From the NCBI RefSeq assembly GCF_033807715.1, contig NC_084590.1, positions 36,793,505 to 36,857,504 of the forward strand: a stretch of DNA of 64,000 nt. Direction: 5' to 3'. The notes beneath the pieces are model-generated. The model did not search any database. It worked only from the letters and a program-made list of their open reading frames with translations, and was not told where the DNA came from. Source of the DNA: Cololabis saira. Taxonomy: Eukaryota > Chordata > Actinopteri > Beloniformes > Belonidae. Shown here one piece after another: positions 50,282-63,500 of the stretch (its first letter is position 1; every line of letters begins with the position of its first letter). A program made the position numbers and the translations under genes.

Positions 50282-50461
50282 ATTGTAGTTGTAGTCACAC
50301 CCAGGACACAGTGTGTTTGAACTGCTCCCCTCTGGACGGCGCTACAGAGCTCTGTAGCCAAAACCTCCAGACTCAGAGACAGTTTCTTCCTCCAAGCTGT
50401 TGCTCTGATGAACTCTCATCACTCATATAGCCTAGTCTCAGAGTAATCAACCACTGTGCAA

Positions 50462-50462
50462 C

Positions 50463-50543
<81 letters not shown>
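50462..50543. repeat. (ATA)n microsatellite
   Basis: About 27 ATA units at the left border of the dispersed repeat; a shorter TAA run also closes its right border (51852-51862). Confidence 0.95.
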
Positions 50544-51760
50544 TAAAGCTGCAAGCAGCGATGAACGGGCCCTCGCACTCACAGCCACCGCCCCCCATAA
50601 GCATATCAGACATGACACCACCCACGACTTCCTATGTCAAACCATTCAAAAGTTATAGCAGAAAAAAGGGACAACCAATCAGAAGAAGGGGCGGGGCTAA
50701 TTCAAGCCAATGAAGGTCAAGGACTCCATACAGAGTCTGATGACACCACCCACGACTCTTTATGTCATACCATTCAAAAGTTATGGCAGAGAAAAGTTTT
50801 CCAGGTGGCGCTGTTGAGCCATTTTGCCACGCCCATTAATGCAAACCATGAAAGATCAAATTTATCGCCAGGCCTGGCTTGCATGCAAAATTTGGTGCCT
50901 TTTGGGGAACTATCAAATATGGACCAATCAGATGAAAGGGGGGCGCGCTTTTTGGCATCTAGCGTCGCCACGGTAACACTTTTGAAAGAGAAAAGTAATG
51001 CGCGTAGTCGCAGGATGGAGACGCATATTTTGATGTATAACACACCTGGGTGCACGTTACGGTTCGGGCCGTATTAAGTCTCGAAGGAATGGCATATATT
51101 GCTCCAAAATTACGTGATTAATTCAGAATGTTCAAAATGGCCGACTTCCTGTTCAGTTTCGGCCATAGCGCCAAGAGACTTTTCTTTAAGTTGCGACATG
51201 ATACAGGTGTGTACCGATTTTCGTTCATGTACGTCAAACCGTATTATGGGGCTTGAGGCGCAAAGTTTTTTCTGTCTGAACAAATCAGATGAAGGGTGGG
51301 CACGCTTTTTGGCGTCTAGCGTCGCCACGGTAACGCTTTTGAAAGAGAAAAGTAATGCGTGTTGTCGCAGGATGGAGACGCACATTTTGATGTATAACAC
51401 ACTTGGGGGCACATTACGGTTCGGGCCGTATTAACTGCCGAAGGAATGGCATAAATTGCGCCAAAGTGACACGATTAATTCAAAATGGCCGACTTCCTGT
51501 TCGGTTTCGGCCATGGTGCCAAGAGACTTTTCTTTAAGTTGTGTACTGATACAGGTGTGTAGCGATTTTCGTGCATGTACGTCAAACCGTATTGTGGGGC
51601 TTGAGGCACAAAGTTTTCAAGGGGGCGCTGTTGAGCCATTTTGGCACGCCCATTAATGTAAACCATTAAATATCAAATTTTTCGCCAGGCCTGACTTGCA
51701 TGCAAAATTTGGTGACTTTTTGGGCACGTTTAGGGGGGCAAAAAGGCCCTCCTTTCGTCA

Positions 51761-51801
<41 letters not shown>

Positions 51802-51862
51802 AAAATTCCTACAGATACAATAGGGCCTTCGCACTGAAGGTGCTCGGGCCCTAATAATAATA
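50544..51862 (+). mobile_element. Dispersed fish repeat with internal tandem duplication
   Basis: Starts AAAGCTGCAAGCAGCGATGA and CGGGCCCTCGCAC; ends GGTGCTCGGGCCCTAATAAT, both recalled as ends of a common teleost repeat. Internally a segment of about 357 bp is duplicated in tandem (from about 50925 and again from about 51282), so the frames coding for ARFLASSVATVTLLKEKS appear twice. It also holds an AAAG microsatellite at 51766-51803. No transposase or RT motif. Superfamily unknown. Confidence 0.6.
51766..51803. repeat. (AAAG)n microsatellite
   Basis: Nine to ten tandem AAAG units inside the dispersed repeat. Confidence 0.95.
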
Positions 51863-52059
51863 ACCACAATCATATGCTGTAACAATACACCTTTCAATAA
51901 CCATGTCTACCTCATACTGCTGCACCTTTCACTTCTTTTTAAAAATTATATGTTAATAAGAGCCATTTGTTTATTTACTGTACAGTGAGCGAAATAACCG
52001 GAGTCAAATTCCCTGTCTGGCATGTTCAAACTTGGCCAATAAACCTGATTCTGATTCTG

Positions 52060-52733
52060 GTAAGGTTCTCAGAAGCTTCAAAAGCTTGCCATATGCAGGT
52101 AACCTCTATTTAGCTCTAGCACCTCTGTGTAACTTTTCTTTTTTTGTTTACTCTGTTTTTTACGACGGAGTATTAGGGCCAAAGTAAGACAAAAACAATT
52201 TGGAAATTACGAGAATAAAGTCATAATATAATGAGAATAAAGTCGTAAAATTACGAGAATAAAGTCGTAATGTTGCGAGAATAAAGTCGTAATAGAATAA
52301 AGTTAATATTATGAGAATAAAGTCGTAATATTACGAGAATAAAGTCGTAACATTACAAAAATAAAGTGGTAATTTATGAGAATAAAGTCGTAATATTACG
52401 AGAATAAAGTGTTAATTTATGAGAACTCTAACAGGAAGAGCATCTTCTCCCTGTGTTAAAATGAGGAACATTGAGCATCTTGTGAAATTATATTTATAAT
52501 ATATAATATATTTAATATTACGACTTTATTCTCGTAATATTACGACCTTATTCTCGTAATATTACGACTTTATTCTCATATTATTATTACTTTATTTTCG
52601 TAATTTCATTTTTTTTTTTGTCTTAGTTTGGTCCTAATACTCCGTCGTAGTTTTTAGATCCAAATATCAAAATAAATGACATATAACTGTATAAAAGGAA
52701 AAACTGAAACACATGACCCGAGGATATGAATAA
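52060..52733 (+). repeat. Direct duplication, copy B, interrupted by a MITE
   Basis: Second copy of 50069-50281. Alignment shows a 20-bp deletion after GTAAGGTTC and scattered substitutions. The copy is split at GTTTTT by the 489-bp element at 52161-52649. Confidence 0.8.
52161..52649. mobile_element. MITE with GTTTTT target duplication, 489 bp
   Basis: Both ends read TACGACGGAGTATTAGG inward, continuing for about 30 bp of inverted repeat (CCAAA-TAAGAC). The interior consists of tandem GAGAATAAAGTCGTAATAT units, in opposite orientation on the two sides. Flanks are GTTTTT (52155-52160 and 52650-52655). Copy A of the surrounding duplication holds the unoccupied site CTGTTTTTAGATCC near 50210, which proves the boundaries. 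No coding capacity; superfamily not assigned. Confidence 0.85.
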
Positions 52734-52739
52734 ATGGTT

Positions 52740-52989
52740 CCGCGTTAAAACGACGGCGTAGCCTACGCGGAACCTACTCCGTAGGCTCTGCGTTGGGGTA
52801 ACGCGGGACCATAAATCAGCCGTAACCGTGGCTGCAGTGCTCGCCGCCGCCGGCAGGGGGCGCATCGCCGCGGAGGGCGTGGGCGTCACAGTGCTCGTTT
52901 TCCCGGAGACAACCAAACACTGAGCAACGACATAAACGAGCTTAATTCATCCTTTAGCTGCCTTGTACCACAGCAGGCTGCTGTATAAG
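52740..52989 (+). promoter_or_regulatory. ilk: CpG-rich ilk promoter and probable non-coding first exon
   Basis: A CpG-dense block stands out in AT-rich surroundings. It contains CCGGCAGGGGGCGC (52850-52863), a good match to the CTCF core, and GCGTGGGCG (52878-52886), the EGR1 consensus. A donor-like CTGTATAAG/GTAGGT at 52989/52990 would close a 5' UTR exon starting somewhere near 52,890-52,920. The next exon would begin at 54419 after TTCTCCCCCCAG. The start site is inferred. Confidence 0.5.
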
Positions 52990-53960
52990 GTAGGTTTATC
53001 TCCACAGAGACAGCTCGTTTGAGTTCAGACCACAGAAACGACATTATAGTGATTTGTTTTGAGTTAAATGTATCAGTCGGCGGCGTCACAGTCGGTTAGC
53101 CTGTTAGCAGAAACCTGTTTGCAACCCATTTTTACTAAATCACACCGTGTTGATGATAGTGAACCGATTTTAGTTCATATTTCTGTTTAAAGTGGTTGTA
53201 GGGATAACCCCTGGGCGGTTCTGTCTGGAGCTGAAACAGCTGAAACTTTTTAAACCCATCCCTTCCGCGTTAGCTGGATTGTAGCAGCACAGCTAATTGA
53301 AATGATTTTAATTCATTTTAAATCTTCACTGTGATAACAGTTTATTAGAAACCAAAGAAGAAATGTGAACCCCCGCCCCCCCGTTTGTAGTGATTTCTCA
53401 ACATTCCTGTGCCATATGTGTGGTGTGTTTGTCTTACACTGAAACTAAACTTCCTAAATACAGTATAATGATTCATACATATAGATAAAGCAAAACTGCA
53501 ATCTTTCTTATTTTCTTTCTGTATCTAAAACCGTAACACCTTGTTTTTGTCTTAAAGTGTGGGACTCTTTACATATAGATTAAGGACAGTTGCATCAAAG
53601 CTTTACTTTTGTCATATTGTTTGCTCTGTAATTGGAAAATAGCCCAGTTATTATAAAGTCTATTGAATAATCAGAATTAAGAGTGACGTCAAGATCTTAT
53701 CAGGATCTTTAATACCACATTAGACAGACATAATAATCAAGTGGTAACATTTATGCGGGGCCTCTCCCTACCTCATACACATCCTACCTGCTTTCTTTCT
53801 TCTCATACTGCACTACTCTTATTTTTATTCCACTGTATATACTGTTTATATTTTGTAATTATATATTTTTTTTACTTTTTTCATCCTACTTTCACTGCAT
53901 GTGTGTGTTCTGTGTACTGCTGCTGCACAAAGTGAATTTCCCCACTGAGGGATGAAGAAA

Positions 53961-54104
<144 letters not shown>

Positions 54105-54554
54105 ATAAAAGACCCTTTGATGGGCTGTTCAGTGTTTTGTAGATTTGCAGGACATGAAAGAGGGTGCAGCATTTGGATACTGGATAAGGTCAAGATGGAT
54201 AAATCTGACTACCCTAGTGAACAAGATGCAAGTCATAACCACATTTTATGAGTCACAGTTGCATCAACTGCATACCCACCCAGTTTTACAAAGATGGATA
54301 AGATTACCCAACACCTCTTACTTCTTTGGATAAAAAGTTACAATAAAAGTCCACCTGACATGAGAGCTTGTACAAACTATTTTCTGATGCCTTTATTCAC
54401 TTTTTGTTCTCCCCCCAGTGTTACTGGAGTGCCACAGAGCCTCTGTGATTGTGTCCCAGATGAGGAACTGATGCTGGGACGAACTCTCCTCATCCCGTTT
54501 CCATTTAGCTCTGCATCTGCCCTCACGGGTGCACTTTGACAGAATCCATCCAAA

Positions 54555-57500
54555 ATGGATGATATCTTCACGCAGTGCCGGGAAGGCAATGCAGTGGCAG
54601 TTCGGTTATGGCTGGACAATACAGAGAACGACCTCAATCAAGGGTGAGTTACAGTTTATTTTCTTGGCAAAAGGATGTCAGTGGGATAGAAAATTCCCAA
54701 ACCACATCTGTTGGTAACGATCCAAAGTGCTGATGTGTTGTTGGTTTTTTTTAATAGCAGTGAGTTTTGTTTTTCTTTTTAAACATGTTTTTTGGAAATG
54801 CTCAAAAATAATCAAATGTTGGGATCATTATTTGCATAATACTTGCCACAGCATGAATTTTCAATGCCAGATAACTAAGTGTGCAGCGTCCCTGCTGAGT
54901 TTAAAGGATGCTGTCTTGAATTCAGGCGCTGACAGGGGATCAGATCCCGCCTTTTTACTGCTCAGTAAGATTGTGGCCTCGGACTGAACCCATTTCCTTT
55001 TGGGTGCATGTTTATGTACAGAATGCCACTGAGATAATTCAGAAGCTTGATGTTGGACAGGAAGCATGCTGCGATGGTACAGTTAGTCACGCTTGCAGTT
55101 GTTGCTGCAATTACATTTCTGGCTCCACAGACAACAAAGGGCATTGGACACAACCCTGGACAAAACCTTTTGTGCATGAAATTCTGCAAGCATATATCTA
55201 TATAAATGTTTTAATTTAAAAAGAAAGGGGAAACTTTGCACAGCTTGTCAGTCCAGTTTTTTTTTCTTTTGGATGTTCATGCCCAATATTTGGACCAGCT
55301 GTATTTGTTTTCACGGCAAACAAATAAAGAATGAATTGGACAGTTTAATAATGTGCTCTGTGTATCTTGGAGTAGCTTCCCTTTTGTCTATTTTTTCTGT
55401 CTCTGTACATTAACTTAAGGATAAAAAATAACTTGAATGAACTCCCCCAAAGATTGTTTTCTGTAATTGCTGTTAATTGTTAGCAAATGCATATACATTT
55501 TAAGGATGACAACAGCTAAACATCTTTTTCTTTTCTTTTATTTTTTGTAGATATAAACCTGAACACGTTTAACTAGGAGAGAACCTCATTGATGGTTTTG
55601 ATTTAAGGGGTTGAATCGTGTTATTTAACAACTATATTTAAAATAACTGATTGATTAAAGCATCTAATCATGGATTATATAAAAATAAATATTTATTGCA
55701 TTTTAATGATATGCAGAAAGTAGTTGCATCACAAACTGGCACACACAGGATGGTCAGTAGACTTCTTTTTAGAACAGCTTGGAGCAATTAGTGCATAGAT
55801 GAAGATATTTGTTTTTCCTGAATGGTTTGGTGTCCCTTTCTTGTGATTTCACTGATTACATTGAGCCCTTGTAGACCTGCTTCCCCTTATGTGGCTTTCC
55901 CATTAGCTGATTACATGTCCAGTTCCTTTTTACCGGATGAAACATCCCCACCAGTTGGTTTATTCTTGTATTTTTAATTTTCCCTACAGAAGCTTTCCTA
56001 CCTTCCCTCTGTGTTCTTTGTAAATCCACTATTTGCTGGACTATCTGATCTTTACTATAATATTTTACATGGCCTTCGGTCATGCTGTGTTTACACTGAT
56101 GTTACTCCCAGACAAAGAGTAGTAGTGGAATGCTGAATCTCCTTACAAGGAGTAAGACATGGGCCCCAAGGGAACGCTTGCCACCTACCAAAGAGAAAGG
56201 GGAGGAGATTGTTGTAGTGGGCAGGGCTGGATGTGTGTGTGTGTGCACGCGTGTGTGTGTGGAATGCATAGTTAAGCTATGGCAGCACACATCACTTTCC
56301 GCTCTTCTTCTAATATGTATCCGGTATTTGGCTCCCAGTGGTAAAAGATAAAGCCCCTATTTCCTCTTAGTCCTTCTCTAAAGTTTAGAGGCCTTAATTG
56401 CCAAGTTTAAAACCTATTCTTCCAATTATTTCTTCTATGGCAATCAGCTTAAGCCTTCTCTGTATGTTTTCGATCGCCTCTTCAGCCTTTAATGCCGAAA
56501 CCTGTGATAGTTAAAATTGTCTGAAAATTCACACGAAGAATTATACAAATTCCTTGTGTGGTTAAATCTGAATAATGATCTAGTGATATTTCTTGTATAA
56601 CTAGTCAAAATCTCCTACGATGATGTCTACAGATGCCCTTTGTCATTGGACCATCAAAAGTAAACCCCAGTTAGTCAACTTTTCTACCACATAACATTAA
56701 CAAAAGCATCAAATTCACCCATTTTAGTCCAGTTCTCTTCGGAGAGCTTCTGCATAGTTCACCCACAGCCTCCATAATTTGATAGACTGTCGATACGAGT
56801 TGGAGCCTGTTGGTGGTGGTTTATTTTGAAAAGTGATTGGATTCTCCACATCATTCTTGAGCCCGATTTGTTAGCTCAATCTGCTGTGGTCAGATTGGTG
56901 CATGTGAACACCGAAACAGGTTGCATCTTCAGTGAAGTAGAGCAGACATTGTAACACATTGCTTCTGGGACGTTTGTAAATCACACTGCAGCGTTTCTGG
57001 TGCAGCCACTCTCATTGACTAGAATGGCTGCTTTTCACAGCAGCTGGTGAGGCCTGGTGGGACTAAGATGTTGAGGACATATAATCAAAGTAAAATAAAT
57101 GATTGTCAAACTACTCAATAAATTAAGGTTGTCCCGATCAGGATTTTTTAGCTCCCGATCCAATCCCGATCACTTCAATTTGAGTATCTGCCGATCCCGA
57201 TTTTTCTCGATCCGATCACTTTTTTTGGCTCCCGATACATTTCCGATACTTTTTCCTGATCAGATACATTTTGGCAATGAATTGAAAAAAAAAAAGAGGA
57301 CTAAAACTAAATTATCCCATGTTTCTTTTATTGTCAATTGGAGAACAACATGGACATATATTTCAACAAAGCTTAACAGCACTGGTGCCACAAAATGTAC
57401 TCACTCACTCACTCATCTTCTTCCGCTTTATCCGTTACCGGGTCGCGGGGGCAGCAGCCTCAGCAGGGATGCCCAGACTTCCTTCACCCCAGACACTTCC

Positions 57501-60500
57501 TCCAGCTCTTCCGGGGGGAGTCCGAGGCGTTCCCAGGCCAGCCGAGAGACATAGTCTCTCCAGCGTGTCCTGGGTCTTCCCCGGGGTCTCCTCCCGGTGG
57601 GACATGCCTGGAACACCTCCCTAGGGAGGAGGGACATGCCTGGAACACCTCCCTAGGGAGGAGGGACATGCCTGGAACACCTCCCTAGGGAGGCGTCCAG
57701 GAGGATCCGGTACAGATGCCCAAGCCACCTCAGCTGACTCCTCTCAATGTGAAGGAGCAGCGGCTCGACTCCGAGCTCCTCCCGGGTGACCGAACTCCTC
57801 ACCCTATCTCTAAGGGAGCGTCCAGCCACCCTGCGGAGTAAACTCATCTCGGCCGCTTGTATCCGCGATCTTGTCCTTTCGGTCACTACCCAAAGTTCAT
57901 GACCATAGGTGAGGGTAGGGGCGTAGATTGACCGGTAAATCGAGAGCTTCGCCTTTCGACTCAGCTCCCTCTTCACCACGACGGTCCGGTACATCGACCG
58001 CATAACTGCTCCACAAAATGTAAAAACATGAAATTGTAAACTAAAACAAAAAGAAGCAGAATAGTGCAATAATAAAAATAAATACATTTAACTTCAAAAG
58101 AGGTAGTTGAATGACATCCAGTCAAACTCACAAACACAAGAAAATTAAACTACGTTTTGGCTTAACCTTAGTGCAACATTCTGAATGGCATGAAATGAAT
58201 AGCAGCAGCTTAATGCAACATGAACATATATAAAATTTCACAATTCAAACATGTAAACCATGTAAGTTTCGCTTACTTACTTCGTTAAATGCAACGATAT
58301 ATTAACAATATATAAAACAAATTAATATATATTAAAAACATTAATAACTAGGTATGTCCCGATACTTTTTTGGCCGATACCGATGTTTTGAAAATGCCGT
58401 GATCGGGCCCGATCACGGCATTTTAAGTGTTAAGTAAGTGTTTAGGTAAGCTTATCAGATTGGACTACATTTAAAAAAAACTTTAATAATCCCTGGAAAA
58501 AAAAATATCAACTTTTATTTTAATAACTGATTGATTTAAAGCTAATATTTCAAATAAAAGTTAATTTATATTTTTTTATATTATATTTGTATATTTAAAT
58601 GTTTGTCTTTTTTTTTCTTAATTAGATTCAATCTTACTAGATTTACTGTTCAACATGAGACTGACACAAAGCCTGTCATGTAGCCGTCTTCCCTAACCCA
58701 TCCCTGCAGCCTGATGCGCTACTACGGACTGACTACTACTTTGCTCATTGACAATTAATTACAAATATGATATATGAAGTGCGCTGCTAATGGGTTTGAA
58801 ATACTGGTGGTGGATCGAATCAGCTCAAATGACTGCTTTTCTCCATATTTCAACGTACTATAGTCATATTTATTATGTATTTATCCTTCAAGATCTGATT
58901 ACATCATCTTCAGGGAACAATAATATGAATGAAATCAATATTTTTTTTTCCATTGAAAAGATTAAAATCAGTATATTACAACAAATACTGAAGGGGAGAC
59001 TTTTTTAGTTAATTTCATTAAGGCTTTAACGAGCAGTAACATTTTTACATTTTTTTTTTTGTTTTTTTTCAGAAAAGCCTCAGATTTCTTTTGTATTTCC
59101 AAATAATACCATAGATGTTGGAGTGCTTTTTTTCGCCTGACTGATGGCCTTTACTTTATGAAAATTGATGACATGAAGTTGTTTCTTGTTGCATATGTTG
59201 CAATCCAACATACTTAAGCGCGATGTCATCCAGATAGTTTAGTGGTCCAGAGTCTTGTTCAAGCATGTGTTGTTATACTGAAACTGCTGAGGAGTTTCAT
59301 TTGGTAGTTGGCAACTCAACTAAGAGGTCATAAAGTTGTTTTCAGTCCACAGTAGTTCAACCCCAGTTAGCTCTGCGTATAGCCACGTATCAGAGAGATA
59401 GATAGATGTTTGTGTATATGAAACAGAGGATATTAACCTGATCCCACACAGCTGTTTGACAGTAACAGATGACTTCTCTCAAATACCCATCACTCATTAG
59501 ACTCCCTTTGTGGCCTAATAAACAATGAGAGCACAGCCTGTTCATCAGTCTAAATTAGCTACCAACACACATGTCTTAAACATTGAGGAAAAGAACATAC
59601 AAGCTTTGATATCTGTTGGTTTCCTTAGCTAGAATATTATTTTTTTTTAATCAACATTATATTAATTGGACTATTTTGAACTTTAATCCTATTTTTTGGG
59701 GTGCCTTTTAAAGCTGAATTAAATTGAACTGTATTCACTGGTGCGTTATCACTTTGTTACATTGTTTTGAAAAGTGTTATACAAATTTATTATTGGAAAA
59801 TCTCCAGAGTCTGCATGCACAATATTCAAATAATGGCTCGGATCAAATGCAAAGCCTATACAGTGTTGGTAATGGACAATTAGTGAATTGCACCACTAGC
59901 AGAAATGGCGGCCATCTAAATTTATAGTTTACACATTCTCTAATAAGAGTGTTTCTTTCAAGACGTGTGCCTGTTCACTACTGTTCTCTTTGTCCGCCAA
60001 GCTGTACTCTTTGTGTTAAAAAAAGTTACGCATAATTTAGGGGTGGGTGTTGCCAAGAGACCTCACTGTACTTGAGTCAAAATACAATACGATATTGCAA
60101 TATCCACATTTTGCGATGTTATACATAGTTTGCTGAAAACTGTAAAAGGCATTATGCATCCTAAACTCAGAGTTGCACATACATCAGATGTTTGTCATGG
60201 GACAAACTGAGTCAAAACAATGTAATTCAACTTATCCATGGCATTTTATTGTAACTATACAAGCTACAGTTACAACATATTTGCATATGTTTTTCATGTT
60301 ATTTACATTATATGAAATTAACATTTACAATAAAGTCGTACTGGATTTACAACCCGTCTGACATGATTTTATTCATTGAATAAAAAAAAAATCGATATTC
60401 AAATTTTGACTATACCGATAAAGTATTGCAATATATTGCCATATCGATATTTTTGCCCACCCTTAGCATAATTAAGGATCATTTAAAAGCAGCAACGGGT

Positions 60501-63500
60501 TATATTTTTCAGGCAAACTGTCAGAAGGTTCAGCTTATGGAGTTTTATAATTGGGTGCCTTTTCTTTTCCTGTATCAAAGTTCTTTGGTGCAAGACAATT
60601 CCCACACCTGTACTTATTTCTGATTCTTTTCACTTGTTAGATGCTTGTAATTTGTTTTCCCTCAGCTGAGGTTTGTCATTTGACCTTATGGGGATGTCAG
60701 TGCAGAGACATAAAGGGTGCAGACAGGGGCTCTTCCTCTGGCTCTTCAATCTGCCAAATTGAGCTCTGCTGGCAGGTGGAAGTGCCAGAAATAAATTACC
60801 ACAGTCTGTACGGAGGGAGAGAGCAGGAGAGAAGCCTGAAGTTGGCTTAAAGAGGAAATCCATTCCATATAAAAAGCCCTGAAACATAAATAAGTGCAGA
60901 AACCACAGGGCTGAACCTCTTTTGATGGAGCCACAGAAGTAGCTTTTCATTAGTTTAATGGGGATTTCAGACTTAAATAAGTAATAATGAGTTAATTACT
61001 TAATGGGGCTGAAACGAGTTTTAAAAGCTTTGCTGTGTGTCTTGTGAAAATTAAAAAAAAGAAGTCTTACATCAATTCTCAATATAGAACAGGAAGATTA
61101 AGGATTTATTTTCATTTTTCATGTTAGAATGGGTTCTGTTATTGAATACTAAATACATTGCAGTGATTAGAAAAGTTAGTTATGTGATGTGAAAGTTAAT
61201 CAAAACCGGGAAGGCAGTGTAGGAGGGTTTCCTTTAGCACAAGTCAGTATGGTTTCAGGTAGACTTGAGAACTTCCCTGCTCTGGGTTGGTACTTGAGCA
61301 TGGCCCCAAAATACTGCTGGGCAGCTGGTAGTGTTGACAATGTTCAGCTGTCTCCATGTCCTCTTCCAGCCGAGTCACTTCTTCTCATTCATCACCACCA
61401 TCACAGTTCATGCAAACAGAAACGCAGTCACCATCTCAGCTCCTTCAGCATTGATCTTGTTCCAGTTTTTTCTTCCTGGCCTTCTTTATCTACTTCTTGT
61501 CGGCTGCCTCCTTCTTCTTCTCCTTAGTTGTCTTCGTCTCTTAAATACTTGAGGGAAAACAGTGGGAGTGGTGCATTACCACCACCAAGTGGTGTGGAGT
61601 TGTAGTTTGCCAGGTCATTGGATTCCACCGGGTCCAACACTTTAGTGGAGAGGCCAATGATGTAGACCCTGTCACACTTCCAGCTAGTGATGCACCGAAA
61701 TGAAAATTTGTTGCCGAAAACAATAATAAACACTTGGCCGAATAATACCGAACAATGTTTCTTCGCAGTTTTTCATTTATTTTGCCAATTTTTTCACCAT
61801 TGCATAAATCAAATAAATGTGCAGTGAAATACCCGCCAGTCACAATTTGTCTTACTGTACTTATTGTATTTTTTCTCATAATCCTTTTTCTTTTTCTCCC
61901 GTTCAAATCCAATTAATCGGGTCGCGGTGGGGCGGGGCTGATCTCCGCCATTTGAAGCCTTGTATAATAATTTTAAAAATCTGGGTTATTTTCTTGGAGG
62001 ATCTCGTCATATCAGACGGTGAGGGTTCACGCACCGCATCGGTAGTACGAGCCTTTTCCTCTATTCACCTTATTTCATCATTTAGCATTTTGAACGATCA
62101 AGTAATAATAGTGCAACTATTAACTAATACAAATTTTGCAAATTTAAACATAAATTTCAATTAAATAAAAACAGCAGCTCAACTTACAATACCCAGCAGG
62201 CATGTAAACGAATAAGAAAATAAACGTGCAACAGTGTCATAAAGTAAGGTCAGTAATGTGCTTTTTAGACTGTACTTCTTACTTACTTACTTACTTCTTA
62301 CTGTCCTTTACTGGCTTAAATAAATGTAATAAAATGTTTGTGTTTGAAGTGACCTACAATCTTCCTCTTCCTGAAACAATATGATAGGGCTCGGTTTTCG
62401 ATCACTGATCGGATCGTGACATCCCTACTTTCTAAGTCACTTGCAAAATCCAGGCACTTTTCCATCATCATGGATAGTCATAATGCAGCTGTTGACTGGA
62501 TGTGGTTCCGGCTAGATGTGCCAGACCTAAAAGACTTTTGTACCAATCAGTAATGTACACCCAGGTAAATCAACAGTAGGACCTAGATTTGAATTATTGA
62601 ATTGAATCAATCAAGTACCCGGCATTAGTATATTTGGAAATGTAGTCAACTGACTCTTCATTGAAACAACTAGTTGTTTCATGTCAAACTATGAATGAAA
62701 AAGTTGAAGATCTAATTTTTTACAGAGTCTCTCTGTAATTCTGTTATTTGTCTTTTTTTTATGAAAACACAGTCATTAACTTCATAATATTTCCTTCTCA
62801 CGCTGGAGTGTGAGTCTGAAAGCTCATAAAACCACAGAAGTCCGCCTTTGGGGAGTTTCTCTCTCTAGCAAAAGCTAATTAGTTTTTAGCATTTGGCCGT
62901 CTGGTCTGAGAGGAAATTGCCCTTTGAGTATGCCAGCCAGCCGGCCGCATAGATAGATGACTGTTATGGGACTGGGAGTCTCTGTGGAGGTCTTGATTCA
63001 GTTTTGAATTGAGCTCTTCAGGATGTGCGAATACAAGTCGATTCACTGTGGCGGCAGGACAGAGGCTTCAAATTCCTGCAGCTTCATAATGCTCCTCAGT
63101 TCTCAGACCCTTTCATCATGCTATCTGCCCACTCAGAATTTCAGAACAAGGGCATAACTTTATTAACCAGAGCACGGGGTTTGTTGTGATGCTTGCAGTG
63201 AGGTTCATATTTAGTAGCTAATTTTTAAGAGAGCCGCGTAAATAATCATAACAGTCCAGCTGTTTTAGAGGAAATCAGAAAGAGAATAAGGAAAGGCAGT
63301 GGGAGGAAACTTCAGAACAAAGACGAATTTGACCATGAGACCAAATTAGTGGAGAACAGGAAGCTCCCTCATGGCAGCTGGAGTTTGTGTCAGCAGCACT
63401 GCCGGAGGATGTTTGCAGTTTCTTCCACCCTTCACTTTTTCATTGACCCTCTGTCACTCTGCACCTTGTGTCTCTCAATCTCTGTCTTGATCTCTATGTT

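Larger units (their letters stand above)
50295..52059 (+). mobile_element. LINE 3' fragment (family C), interrupted by a dispersed repeat
   Basis: 50300-50460 encodes the C-terminal end of a fish non-LTR retrotransposon (LPSGRRYRAL-like, TSRLRDSFFLQAVALMN). The 3' UTR continues at about 51863-52059 with a CTGCTGCACCTTTCACTTC block and ends GGCCAATAAACCTGATTCTG with a repeated GATTCT end. Between the two lies a (TAA)n tract and a 1.3-kb dispersed repeat. The fragment is heavily 5' truncated. Confidence 0.65.
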
